From Acidiphilium multivorum AIU301 (GTDB lineage Bacteria; Pseudomonadota; Alphaproteobacteria; Acetobacterales; Acetobacteraceae), in NCBI RefSeq assembly GCF_000202835.1, contig NC_015179.1, forward strand, positions 1 through 54,248: a DNA stretch of 54,248 nucleotides, written 5' to 3'. The notes beneath the pieces were generated by a model, which worked only from the letters and a program-made list of their open reading frames with translations, ran no database searches and was not told the DNA's origin. Below, piece after piece: positions 45,736 through 54,118 of this stretch. Made by a program: the position numbers and the translations under genes. The first letter of the stretch is position 1; every line of letters begins with the position of its first letter.

Positions 45736-46416
45736 TTACCCCACTTGGATTGCTGCCTCCGGCAGCGCCAACTGCTGTCGGTCGCGCCAGTCGGGGCTGA
45801 CATAGTTGATCTCCATGAGTCGCCGCACGCCGACGATGGGTCGCGGATCGAAGCCGTGCCAGGTCGCCGGGCCGGCAATGAAGATCGTGCCAGAATTGAA
45901 TTCCCCGGATGACTGGCTGACCCAGCGCTTGTCCGCGTCGTAAATGTCGGTGCCCCACTCCGCCGCGTCGGGACCAAGGAACAGGTAGATCACCATGGAG
46001 AACAGCTTCTCCTTGATATCCCGGTGAGGTTCCAGCCAGGCGCCGTCCAGGTCCTGGATGTATTCCATGCGCAGATAGCTGCCGTTGACCTGTATGTCGC
46101 AGATCTCCGCCATCAGCGCCGCAACGTCGGGGCGTTGCAGCGCCTGCGCCAGGGCCTCGCAGCCAGGGTATTTGCGGCGCAGCGCCGGCGTGATGAAGCA
46201 GCGCGAGTCGTTGTAGGTGTTGCGTGTACCGTCGGTGAGGCCGAGCATCGGGGGGGCAATCGGCAGGGTCAGGATGCCGGTGCAGACATCTAGGGGCAGT
46301 ACGTCCCGCAACTTCCAGTGCCGATACGGCCAGTCGCCACATTCCGACTGGCGCACTGCACGCATGAAGTGCTGCGCGATGTCCTCCACTGCGGGAACCG
46401 GAGGATATTGCATCAA
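45736..46416 (-). CDS. 2-oxoglutarate/Fe(II) oxygenase-like protein A
   Basis: A 226-residue protein with a double-stranded beta-helix iron site: the HxD motif in AWLEPHRDIKEKLFSMVIYL, the distal His in GTIFIAGPATWHGFDPR, and the 2-oxoglutarate-binding Arg in GVRRLMEINYVS. Its start overlaps the next oxygenase gene by 4 bp. Substrate unknown. Adjacent to a decayed chorismatase gene, so it may modify a chorismate-derived aromatic. Such enzymes normally need O2, an odd match for the FNR-type site upstream of this cluster. Confidence 0.7.
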   Translation of the reverse strand: MMQYPPVPAVEDIAQHFMRAVRQSECGDWPYRHWKLRDVLPLDVCTGILTLPIAPPMLGLTDGTRNTYNDSRCFITPALRRKYPGCEALAQALQRPDVAALMAEICDIQVNGSYLRMEYIQDLDGAWLEPHRDIKEKLFSMVIYLFLGPDAAEWGTDIYDADKRWVSQSSGEFNSGTIFIAGPATWHGFDPRPIVGVRRLMEINYVSPDWRDRQQLALPEAAIQVG

Positions 46417-47102
46417 CGGCCCCCCGGTAGGCGGCGCGGCGCCCAGTCGATCGCCTTGCGCAGCAGTGGCACCGACTTAGCGTACGCGCTCAGACTGTGG
46501 CGTGCGTATTCTTTGCGCACGTACCACTCAGAATCAACGTAGCAGAGCTGCAAGCTCTTGCGCTGGCCCTTCTGCGGCAGGAAACCGTGCCATGAATGGT
46601 CGCAGACGCGGAACATCAGCATGTGGCCGAATTCCGGGGCAAACTCGAAGGCGTAGTCGTTGCGGTTTTTGCTACGCAGTACGCGCAGCCGGCCGCGCTC
46701 ATACGGCCAGGCGCGGGTAAATCCGACCAACACGGTGATGATCTTGTGCGGGCTATCGGGATGTGCGTAGCCCTCATTGTAGTGACCGCTGGTATTGCCC
46801 ATCATCACAATGCACGCCGGCCGCTTGCTCAGGTCGATGTCGAACTTTGCTTCCACCAAGTGGCGGAAGCGGTCGCTCATCAGGTCCTGCACCACGGCCC
46901 CGAAATGCGGACCGTGTTGCAGGTCAGGCAAGGCATAGCTGCCCCGCTCCGGAATGGTGGGCGCATCGCCCAGAACCTCTTCCTTCAGGAGCTGCGGCAT
47001 GGCGTTCTCGACAAAGCAGTAGTCGTACGGATCACGCCGTAACGCCGCGGCGGTGATCGCGGCTTCGTCGAGCATCTTGAATGGTGCGCTGGTGTCGGCC
47101 AT
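46413..47102 (-). CDS. 2-oxoglutarate/Fe(II) oxygenase-like protein B
   Basis: A 229-residue protein of the same superfamily: HxD in NEGYAHPDSPHKIITVLVGF, distal His in MFRVCDHSWHGFLPQ and Arg in GQRKSLQLCYVDSEW. ATG 47102 was chosen (GGAAAT upstream) because the upstream codons in frame belong to the end of the chorismatase remnant. The pair with protein A suggests a two-step or heteromeric oxygenase. No family name is certain. Confidence 0.7.
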   Translation of the reverse strand: MADTSAPFKMLDEAAITAAALRRDPYDYCFVENAMPQLLKEEVLGDAPTIPERGSYALPDLQHGPHFGAVVQDLMSDRFRHLVEAKFDIDLSKRPACIVMMGNTSGHYNEGYAHPDSPHKIITVLVGFTRAWPYERGRLRVLRSKNRNDYAFEFAPEFGHMLMFRVCDHSWHGFLPQKGQRKSLQLCYVDSEWYVRKEYARHSLSAYAKSVPLLRKAIDWAPRRLPGGR

Positions 47103-47159
47103 CCGGGGATTTCCTTTCGTGTGAAGCGTCTGGGCGCAGACAGCCTTGCGGGGGTCGTT

Positions 47160-48232
47160 CAGAACACAGGCAGAGCGGGAGCGACAGTTTGCCACGCCCT
47201 CGACTTCCACCAGCCATTCAGGGCGGCATAGCGGGCCGCGCAGAATCAGGCGCGGGACATTTGAAAAACTTATCGGAGAAGCACGCTTCCACGACGTTGT
47301 AGTCGCTGGAGTCGCGCAGATAGACGATGAAGTGGCTCATTGCCTCGATGGTCGCGCCACCGGCGTGCAGCAGCGCATCAACATTGCCCAGTACGCGCGC
47401 ACGCTGGCGTGTGAGGTTGCCGCGTTCGAACGTCACGTTGTAGTCACGCGTGTGACACAGCCGGTCATAGGCATTCATAGGACACCTGTTCCGTCGCGAG
47501 GCCGATGATGGAGATGGAGTAAGTGTCCATCAGCACCACGTCACACTGGTGGCCACAGGCGTCTTCGATGCCGGTACTGGGCAGGTAGTGGGTATCGCGG
47601 GTGAGGCCGTGCTGCTGAACCAGCACGGTACGGGCAGCGACCATGTCCTGGTAGAACACATCCATGTCCTTCACGTAGATCCAGCTGCGAACGCAGTTAT
47701 CTGCTAGCGTACCGCCCTGCGCCTGCACCGCCCCGATCAGTCGTTTGAAAATATCGCGCGGCTGCTCGGCGGCGGAGTTGGGCGCCGCTGTGGTGGATGT
47801 GCACAGCTGTGTGCTCCACAGGTGGCGCAGATCGCCCCTGTGCAGCAATAGGTCACAGGATGGCGCGCGGGCCTTGCATAGCGGCGTGGCGGAGTCCACG
47901 TGGTAAGCTAGCATCGCGACTTTCGCTCCGCTCAGCAGCGGTTGCTGCACCATGGAGACGGCAACCGGACTGTCCAATGGTTCGCGATAAAGGCTGCTGT
48001 CGCGGACCATTGCTGCCTGGTTGAGGGCATCACTCACATACAGCCGGCGGAAAACCGCGCTGTCCGGCGGCAGGCGCAAGGTTTGTCGCACCGCGGCATA
48101 GCGCTGCCCTAGCGCATCGATCTGCCGAGCCAAGCTGAGCTGCGCAGGAGTCGCGATCGCGATGTAGTGCTCGGTATCGCCGGAATTGGTGCGGAAACTG
48201 TGGCATGACACTCCGTGTGCGGAAGCCACCAA
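47160..48232 (-). pseudogene. Decayed second chorismatase-like gene
   Basis: Clearly related to the protein at 41007: EHYIAIATPAQLSLARQIDA, AVFRRLYVSDALNQAAM, NCVRSWIYVKDMDVFYQDMV and EEV-type ending EWLVEVEGVA. Frame changes near 47470 and 47260 and a deletion of about 37 residues after NVTFERG destroy it. The N-terminal coding similarity extends upstream without an ATG; TTG 48232 is the first possible start. It keeps an FNR-type site upstream. Confidence 0.8.
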
Positions 48233-48336
48233 GGCCGCTCCCGTTTCTGTTACGGATACCCGGAGGCTGATCGGGAAGCGGGTGACTTCCGCCTGCTCCG
48301 GGTTGGCCTACTATGGGCGAAGACGGCCTAGCGTCT

Positions 48337-48350
48337 TTGATCTGGATCAA
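48337..48350 (-). promoter_or_regulatory. FNR/Anr-type operator upstream of the second chorismatase cluster
   Basis: TTGATCTGGATCAA matches TTGAT-N4-ATCAA exactly, with one further paired base on each side. Its centre is about 110 bp upstream of the first possible start of the minus-strand chorismatase remnant and the two oxygenase-like genes. Confidence 0.8.
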
Positions 48351-48353
48351 AGC

Positions 48354-48970
48354 AATGCTAGTGTCGTGATTCTGTAGTTTCTCTGATTTGGCTTGAGCGC
48401 TGGCAGAAGCGCTGGATAGCGGCGAGGATGTTGTCGGCGGACTTGGTCCAGCGGGAGGGCTTGGGATCGGCGTTATGAGCGTCGATGAAGGCGCGGATAT
48501 CGCTTTCCAGCTGCTGGGTTGAGCGGTGGACGCCGCGTCTGATCTGCTTTTCGGTCACCAAGGCGAAGAAGCGCTCGACCTGGTTAATCCAGGATGCTCC
48601 TGTGGGGGTGAAGTGGACATGCCAGCGCGGCGCTTGGCGAGCCAATCGCGGATCGGTTTGGTCTTGTGGGTGGCGTAGTTGTCCATCACCAGATGGACGT
48701 CGAGGTTGCTCGGCACGTTGGCCTCGATCTGGTCGAGGAACTTCCTGAACTCGCTGGAACGGTGCTTGGGGTAGCAGCGGCCGATGACCGCACCGGTGGC
48801 GATGTCGAGCGCGGCGAACAGCGAGGTTGTGCCATGCCGGGTGTAGTCGTGGGTTCGGCGCTCGATCTGGCCGGGGCGCATCGGCAGCAGTGGTTGCGTG
48901 CGGTCAAGCGCCTGGATCTGCGATTTCTCGTCGACACACCGCCGAGAGCGCGCCCGAATATGCATTGCCA
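48354..48970 (-). pseudogene. C-terminal part of an IS630-family transposase
   Basis: Reads [40 protein letters not shown], then after a frame change near 48640 [20 protein letters not shown] and FIDAHNADPKPSRWTKSADN. The N-terminal part stops at about 48970, at the CRISPR-like repeat. Confidence 0.87.
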
Positions 48971-48973
48971 AGC

Positions 48974-49002
48974 GCGTTCCCCGCAGGCGCGGGGATGAAC
49001 CG
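48974..49002 (+). CRISPR. Single orphan type I-E-like CRISPR repeat
   Basis: The 29-base unit starts GCGTTCCCCGCAGGCGC and ends GGGGATGAACCG. It differs at one base (second position, C for T) from a common type I-E repeat and keeps its CCCCGC/GCGGGG palindrome. No second copy is found 61 bp away on either side and no cas gene is in the window. It lies exactly where an IS630 fragment begins. 49003-49145 holds no gene. Confidence 0.6.
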
Positions 49003-49145
49003 TCAAACGCTTTCTCCCGCAATGCGCGCCACGCCGCGCTATCAAAGTCCATTTGGCATCGGTAAGGCTGCTTGCATAGCGAAGATCCTCCCGGCAGTAT
49101 GGAGTGCCCCCGTTTTGACCGGACAGGGGATATAGCTCGATAAGG

Positions 49146-49175
49146 CATATTCATAGGCATACGCCTATGAATATG
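49146..49175. promoter_or_regulatory. 13-bp perfect inverted repeat at the start of an IS3 orfA
   Basis: CATATTCATAGGC (49146-49158) and GCCTATGAATATG (49163-49175) pair perfectly around ATAC, covering the start codon region of the following gene. It could sequester the start site or be an operator. Confidence 0.55.
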
Positions 49176-49580
49176 ACTATGAGTTCCGTCCCCGATAGCC
49201 GTTGCGGGCGTGTTGAAGTGATCACCTCTGTGCAGTGCCGCCGGCGCTGGACGACGGCCGAGAAGGTGCGTCTGGTCGAAGAGGCCATGCAGCCCGGCTT
49301 GTCGGTTTCCTATGTGGCTCGCCGGGCGGGGATTTCTCCCAGCCAGCTCCTTTCCTGGAAGCGGCGGATGCTCGAAGGCGGCGCGACCGCTGTTCAGGCC
49401 GACGACGATGTCGTTGGCGTGGCGCGTGTGCAGGAGCTTGAGAAGCGCGTGCGCGACCTGGAATGCCTGCTCGGCCGCAAGACGATGGAAGCCGAGATCC
49501 TCAAGGAGGCGCTCGCTCTGGCCGCCCCCAAAAAGCCAGTCTTGCGGCTTGCCTCGCTCGACAGGGACGGTTCGCCATGA
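49167..49580 (+). CDS. IS3-family transposase OrfA (IS2-like)
   Basis: A 137-residue helix-turn-helix protein: [40 protein letters not shown], and a leucine-zipper-like segment ([20 protein letters not shown]). It would bind the ends of an IS3-type element, but the partner OrfB is broken. Confidence 0.85.
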   Translation: MNMTMSSVPDSRCGRVEVITSVQCRRRWTTAEKVRLVEEAMQPGLSVSYVARRAGISPSQLLSWKRRMLEGGATAVQADDDVVGVARVQELEKRVRDLECLLGRKTMEAEILKEALALAAPKKPVLRLASLDRDGSP

Positions 49581-50040
49581 AAGCGATCGCTGACACGCTT
49601 GGTGTTGCCCGCTCCAACCTGGCGGAGCAGGCGAAGCACCCTCTCCCGACAACGCCGGACGCAAACCCCATGCGAAGGCTGAAGATGTCGCCATCCTGCC
49701 CGCGATCCGCGAGCTGACCGATCAGCGGCCAAGTTACGGTTATCGGCGCATCGCGGCCTTGCTCAACCGCAGAACGCCGCGCCCAGAACCTGCCGCCGGT
49801 CAATCGGAAGCGGGTGTTGCGCATCATGCAGGCTAATGGCCTAGTGTTGGCCCGGCATACCGCCTATCGCCCTGCCAGAACCCATGATGGCGTCGTCATC
49901 GCGCTGCGTTCTAACATCCGCTGGTGCTCAGACCATCTTGAACTTAAATGCCGCAACGGTGACATCGTCCGGGTTCTGTTCGTCATCGACGACTGCGACC
50001 GTGAGATCATCGCTTGGTCGGCCGTCGCTCATGTTTTGCG
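49577..50040 (+). pseudogene. IS3-family OrfB, frameshifted and truncated
   Basis: [18 protein letters not shown], then [20 protein letters not shown], then KRVLRIMQANGLVLARHTAY and VLFVIDDCDREIIAWSAVAH lie in successive frames, matching the start of IS2-like OrfB. It breaks off at about 50040, losing most of the DDE domain. 50041-50493 after it holds no gene; it is AT-rich near 50105-50200. Confidence 0.82.
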
Positions 50041-50493
50041 CCGGCCGCTGATGGAGGAGAGGAATCGGGCCCGGGCCGGGCGGGAAGCCGCAAAGATCTC
50101 CATCATAAAAATCAATATTTTGATCCGTAATTTTGCGCCATATGCCGTATAGCACGAAAAAACCATTTTTTTCAGGGCGCAAAAAAGTTTTTTCACTGAT
50201 GTCGTGATGTCTGGTTGTCGATACTACGGCATTTTCGTAGGATCCCGGGCGCAGTTGTCGCGCGCCCTGGATCCTGACAAAGGCCGATCTGAGGCCGCTT
50301 GGCGCGGGTTTCCGTGCCCTGGTTCGCTGCAAAGCGTCCCCTGAATCCTGACAGAACATGCCCTGGTCGATTGCAATCGGAGCGGCTCGCAGAGGGATCG
50401 GCGCTTCCCAGAAACTTGGCCACCTCCGCAAACGGTCGTTTACAGATGCCTTGTTGAATTGTAAAAATCGGCCCCAAGGAGGGCCTGATCGCC

Positions 50494-51435
50494 GTGACAT
50501 CGCCCAAGGGCCGAAAAAACCCCGTCCCCGGCCGACTGATCGGCTACGCGCGGGTCTCTACAGAGGAACAGGGCACGGATCCGCAACTCGATGAGCTGCA
50601 GGCGGCCGGCTGCGCCGACATCCTCGAGGAACACGCCTCCGGCGCCGACCGCGGCCGCCCGGTCCTGGCCCGCCTGCTGCGCACCATCCAGGCCGGCGAC
50701 ACCCTGGTCGTGGTCCGGCTCGACCGCCTCGCCCGCTCGGTCAGCCACCTGCTCGCCGTCATCGAGCAGCTGGAGGACGTGGGGGCGCATTTCCGCAGCC
50801 TGCGCGATCCGATCGACACCACAACACCGCAAGGCATGTTCTCCCTCCAGGTGCTCGGTGCCGTCGCCCAGCTCGAGCGGGCCCTCATCGCCGAGCGCAC
50901 CAGGGCGGGTCTGTGCGCAGCCCGGGTCCGTGGCCGCATCGGCGGTAATCCGGGCCTGCGCGCGCGTGACCCGGAAGCCATCCGCAAGATCAGAAAGAGT
51001 CGCGATGCAGCGTATCTCGACGGCATTTTGAGCCAGCTCGATTCCTGGCTGCCGACCGTGCGTAGGATGCGGCCCGACCAGCCGTGGGGGGATGTTGTCC
51101 GGGTTCTCAACCGCGGACAGGCCACACCAGCACACCACGCTTCCGGCAGAATCTGGACCGTCGAGCGACTGCGCCGCACCGTCCATCGGCTCGTCGCTGA
51201 AGGTTTGGCTGACCGTAGCCTACTGGGCCGAGCTCCTCCACAGAGGAGTGACGATCGGCTGGTACGCCTGGTTGCCGGCATCAAGACGGCGGCACCCGGC
51301 CACACCCTGCAGCAGATCGCCACTCAGCTCGAGGCCATGCGTGAGCGCACCCCTCGGGGTGGCACGCGCTGGCATCCATCTTCGGTCAGGCTCTTGCTTA
51401 TCAGGGCCGGACGTCTCGGCCTCCTTTCAGCCTGA
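50494..51435 (+). CDS. Long serine recombinase (resolvase/invertase family)
   Basis: A 313-residue recombinase. The N-terminal catalytic domain is canonical (IGYARVSTEEQGTDPQLDEL, VRLDRLARSVSHLLAVIEQL, QLERALIAERTRAG); the C-terminal part of about 170 residues is longer than in Tn3 resolvases and contains a recombinase-type region (WGDVVRVLNRGQATP, then WHPSSVRLLLIRAGRLGLL). GTG 50494 is preceded by AAGGAGG. It may resolve plasmid dimers or be a site-specific recombinase; the upstream DNA near 50215-50245 has a short inverted repeat that could be its site. Confidence 0.88.
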   Translation: MTSPKGRKNPVPGRLIGYARVSTEEQGTDPQLDELQAAGCADILEEHASGADRGRPVLARLLRTIQAGDTLVVVRLDRLARSVSHLLAVIEQLEDVGAHFRSLRDPIDTTTPQGMFSLQVLGAVAQLERALIAERTRAGLCAARVRGRIGGNPGLRARDPEAIRKIRKSRDAAYLDGILSQLDSWLPTVRRMRPDQPWGDVVRVLNRGQATPAHHASGRIWTVERLRRTVHRLVAEGLADRSLLGRAPPQRSDDRLVRLVAGIKTAAPGHTLQQIATQLEAMRERTPRGGTRWHPSSVRLLLIRAGRLGLLSA

Positions 51436-51472
51436 TATCGCCCGGTCGCGTAATTCACGGACGACGCCATAC

Positions 51473-51526
51473 GTGGGATCGCACCTGCTCCGTCATAGCC
51501 TTGCCATCCGGCTGGTGAACACGGGA
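51473..51526 (+). pseudogene. Tyrosine recombinase C-terminal scrap
   Basis: Reads VGSHLLRHSLAIRLVNTG, the HxLRH catalytic block of XerC/XerD-type integrases, with nothing matching around it. Confidence 0.55.
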
Positions 51527-51754
51527 CCTCGCTCGACGACTAGGTTAGCGAAGTCCCGCTCAGTGCGAAGGTCTGCCCGCCCACTACAATGCCAGGGCTG
51601 AATCTCTTGCCCTGCCCCAGCCGCCCGCTGTGATCGTGCTTCTGATTATCTGCATTCCCTGAAACTGCACGAGACCGAGGCGCAGCCTACGCGGTCGGCC
51701 GCTCCTGTGCGCTTCCGGAATTCCAAAAAGATGGAAAGAGAGAAAAAGTGAAAA

Positions 51755-51808
51755 CAAGAATTACGGACAGATTTGGCGGTAAGCGCCCTTATATATCCGT
51801 AATTCTTG
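51755..51808. repeat. 13-bp perfect inverted repeat around a GC hairpin
   Basis: CAAGAATTACGGA (51755-51767) and TCCGTAATTCTTG (51796-51808) are perfectly complementary; the 28-bp centre has GGCG/CGCC arms. The surrounding 51531-52123 has no gene. It might be a centromere-, origin- or transposon-related site. Confidence 0.5.
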
Positions 51809-52123
51809 AGTCGCTGTCGCTCCCGGGCGAGTTCATCACTCGTAAACAGCGGGTGCGACCTCAGATTGTCGGTAACGACCGCCTCGACCGTCCATCGAGC
51901 TGGCTCGCCTCGTAGAGCCGCATGTAGCCGTCAGAGGGTCGTAGCGCATCGATCAGCTGCTTGTCCGTCAGCACGCCGGACTTGCCGGTGCAGCATGTCG
52001 AGAAAGGGCGTCGCTAGACCAGATGTTCGCCTGAGATTGGGGTGACCCGTCTCGCAGTATGCAGGTTTCCGAGGGTTGCGCCGGGAGGTCCGGTGCCGAG
52101 CCTCAATGCATAGGAGACGGGTC

Positions 52124-52515
52124 ATGGGAAAGCATATCACTTTTATCGGGCTGGACGTGCACAAGGAGACGATCACGGTCGCGCTGGCGGAATCCGGCGG
52201 CCGCGATGACGTGCGCGAGTATGGCCGGATCGCGAACACCCCGGAGGCGCTGACGAGGGTGGTGACGAAGTTGCAGCGCGTGGGCGGGGAACTGCGATTT
52301 TGCTATGAAGCGGGTCCATGTGGCTACGGGATCCAGCGACAGCTGACGGCGGCCGGGCATGGCTGCGTGGTGGTGGCGCCGTCGCTGATCCCTCGCAAGC
52401 CGGGGGAACGGATCAAGACGGATCGTCGGGACGCGGTGAACCTGGCCAGGCTACATCGGGCGGGGGAATTGACGGCGGTCTGGGTGCCGGATCCGGCGCA
52501 TGAAGCGATCCGTGA
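52124..52515 (+). pseudogene. N-terminal fragment of an IS110-family transposase
   Basis: From ATG 52124: ITFIGLDVHKETITVALAES, GYGIQRQLTAAGHGCVVVAP and RIKTDRRDAVNLARLHRAGE, the DEDD part of an IS110 transposase, cut at about 52515. By chance it remains in frame with parA downstream. Confidence 0.9.
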
Positions 52516-52560
52516 CCTGGTCTGGACTCGTGAGTGCTTGTCAGCATCCTATAGAGAAAG

Positions 52561-52645
52561 AGAGAATTCTCGTTTTCTCCTAAAAGAGAGGAATTCCCTC
52601 TTTCATGAAAATGGGAATTCAGACAATATCACTTTCATGAAAACG
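52561..52645 (+). promoter_or_regulatory. Operator/centromere-like repeats upstream of parA
   Basis: GAATTCCCTCTTTCATGAA (52591-52609) recurs with one change at 53594-53612, and related GAATTC and CTTTCATGAA elements lie at 52564, 52615 and 52632. A reverse-strand relative lies at 53266-53288 between the two par genes. Repeats at both ends fit binding by the ribbon-helix-helix partner protein. Confidence 0.65.
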
Positions 52646-53275
52646 ATCGTCATCGCGAATCAGAAGGGCGGGTCGGGTAAATCTACCACGGCGGTTCATT
52701 TGGCCGCCGCGGCCGAGGCCGCTGGCGACGGTCCGGTCGTGATCTCCGACACCGATCCGCAGGGCACCGCCGCCGACTGGTTCAACCAGCGCAAGCAAAG
52801 CGGCATCGAGACGCCGCGCTACTCGGAGCTGTCGCTCGACGACCTGGCGGGTAGGGTGCAGGCGCTCGACCAGGCAGGGGCTGCTTATCTCTTCATCGAC
52901 ACAGCGCCTTCGATTGGCGCAGTTAACGCCGATCTGTTCGCGCTTGCCGACCTGATCCTGATTCCGCTCAACCCGACCCCGGCCGACCTGCGCGCGCTGG
53001 TCAAAGGCCTGCCACTGATCCGCGAGTCTGGGAAGCCCTTCCAATTCGTCCTGACGCGGGTGCGGCCTAAGCTCCGCAACAACGACGGCGCCGCTATGGC
53101 GCTCGGTGCGCTCGGTCTCGTGCTCAGCTCCCGGATGCACGAGCGCGTCATCTACGCCGAAACCTTCGCTCACGGGAAAACCGCCTTGGAAACCGAGGTC
53201 AAGGGCATTGCGGCGCAGGAGATTACGGCGCTTTGGCACGAAATCAGAGAAAAGTTGGAAAGGGAGAATTCATGA
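52637..53275 (+). CDS. parA: ParA-type partition ATPase (type Ib)
   Basis: A 212-residue ParA: MKTIVIANQKGGSGKSTTAV (deviant Walker A at the very N-terminus), VVISDTDPQGTAADW (Walker A') and YLFIDTAPSIGAVNADLF (Walker B). Without an N-terminal helix-turn-helix it is type Ib, so the small partner would do the DNA binding and regulation. The open frame runs back into an IS110 fragment, but ATG 52637 gives the family start and lies right after the repeats. Confidence 0.93.
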   Translation: MKTIVIANQKGGSGKSTTAVHLAAAAEAAGDGPVVISDTDPQGTAADWFNQRKQSGIETPRYSELSLDDLAGRVQALDQAGAAYLFIDTAPSIGAVNADLFALADLILIPLNPTPADLRALVKGLPLIRESGKPFQFVLTRVRPKLRNNDGAAMALGALGLVLSSRMHERVIYAETFAHGKTALETEVKGIAAQEITALWHEIREKLERENS

Positions 53276-53292
53276 AAGAGATAATTCCATGA
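53262..53292 (-). repeat. Par repeat between parA and its partner
   Basis: On the minus strand this reads GGAATTATCTCTTTCATGAA followed by TTCTC, a relative of the repeats upstream of parA with one inserted base. It overlaps the end of parA and the start of the next gene. Confidence 0.5.
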
Positions 53293-53594
53293 GCAAGCGC
53301 CCGGCCATTGATCTCGCCGCGCTGACCTCCGAGGCCGCCCGGCCGATGACTGAGGCAGTCCAGCGTGTCCCGCGCCCGACTCCAGCGGCAGTGCCGCCGC
53401 CAGCGCCGGCCAATGCGCAGCATGCGGCCGAGCGACCCACCCGGACTGCCAATCTCCAGGCGCTCGCGTTCAAGGTGTCGCCCGCCTTCCGCAAGCGATT
53501 CCGCCAGCGTGCCGCCGCTGCCGATCTCAAGCTGAACGAGCTGCTTTTTGAGGCACTCGACGCTTGGGAAGTTCAACGCGGCCTTAAGCGGTAG
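53289..53594 (+). CDS. Ribbon-helix-helix partition partner (ParG/ParB-like)
   Basis: A 101-residue protein: a disordered Pro/Ala-rich N-terminus (to about residue 55) and a C-terminal ribbon-helix-helix (LQALAFKVSPAFRKRFRQRA, then LKLNELLFEALDAWE). This layout fits type Ib centromere-binding proteins. It starts 13 bp after parA. Confidence 0.82.
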   Translation: MSKRPAIDLAALTSEAARPMTEAVQRVPRPTPAAVPPPAPANAQHAAERPTRTANLQALAFKVSPAFRKRFRQRAAAADLKLNELLFEALDAWEVQRGLKR

Positions 53595-53620
53595 AATTCC
53601 CTTTTTCATGAATTCTTGCT
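53594..53620 (+). repeat. Par repeat downstream of the partition genes
   Basis: GAATTCCCTTTTTCATGAA matches the copy at 52591 at 18 of 19 bases and is followed by another partial palindrome (ATGAATTC). Copies on both sides frame the par operon. Confidence 0.6.
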
Positions 53621-53674
53621 TTCGCGCTTTCTAATCGAATCGCGTGGAGCATTAGTACAGCTGCGTCTGGGCAG

Positions 53675-53697
53675 GGGGCACGAGTCGCGCCCCTTTT
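53675..53697 (+). terminator. Rho-independent terminator after the par genes
   Basis: GGGGC (53675-53679) pairs with GCCCC (53689-53693), followed by TTTT. It lies 80 bp after the partition partner gene. Confidence 0.6.
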
Positions 53698-53816
53698 CTG
53701 TGTTCGCGGACCAAATGTCCATAACGAAAATTCACAAGGAAACCGGGCTTTTCAGTGCTCAAGCACGAATCGCTGCGAAGAAGTGGTAGACAATCCCGAA
53801 CGAAGCGCCGACAGTT

Positions 53817-53832
53817 AATTCCCTAGGGAATT
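53817..53832. promoter_or_regulatory. 16-bp perfect palindrome upstream of a small DNA-binding gene
   Basis: AATTCCCTAGGGAATT lies 16 bp before the start of the next gene and shares the GAATTCCC half-site of the par repeats, suggesting a common or related binding protein. Confidence 0.6.
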
Positions 53833-53848
53833 GATTCGAGATTCGCCG

Positions 53849-54061
53849 ATGCCAAAAGCCGCCGCTTCCTATGTTGGGAGGAACATCCGCTACCGCCAGC
53901 GCCTTCGGGACGCCGGCGCGCAGGAGGTGCTGTTCCAGCTCCCCGACGAGACTGTCGCCCTCATCGACGAGATCAAGAAACGCCAGGGTCTGCGGAGCCG
54001 CAGCCAGGCGCTGTTGCAACTGATCGAGCGCGGGAGAGAACCTACTCAGCAGACCGCTTGA
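53849..54061 (+). CDS. Small ribbon-helix-helix-like protein next to the replication gene
   Basis: A 70-residue protein from ATG 53849: an N-terminal basic stretch (YVGRNIRYRQRLRDAG) then a likely ribbon-helix-helix (AQEVLFQLPDETVALIDEIK, then RSRSQALLQLIERG). It probably regulates itself through the palindrome just upstream; a role in copy control or maintenance is suggested by its place before repC. Confidence 0.75.
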   Translation: MPKAAASYVGRNIRYRQRLRDAGAQEVLFQLPDETVALIDEIKKRQGLRSRSQALLQLIERGREPTQQTA

Positions 54062-54067
54062 AATGCG

Positions 54068-54093
54068 AAAGCCCGCCTTGCCGGGCGGGCTTT
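54068..54093 (+). terminator. Strong stem-loop terminator
   Basis: AAAGCCCGCC (54068-54077) pairs perfectly with GGCGGGCTTT (54084-54093) a few bases after the preceding stop codon. The 3' run is short. Confidence 0.75.
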
Positions 54094-54118
54094 GCATAAA
54101 TTCGTGACGGGCCGTGGT

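Noticed and set aside
48974..49100. A CRISPR array
   Set aside because: Only one repeat unit is present; no second repeat occurs at the expected distance, so there is no array.
52076..53275. A 399-codon protein joining an IS110 N-terminus to ParA
   Set aside because: The in-frame join is accidental: ParA has its own start at 52637 with family-typical first residues, and the IS part is a truncated fragment.
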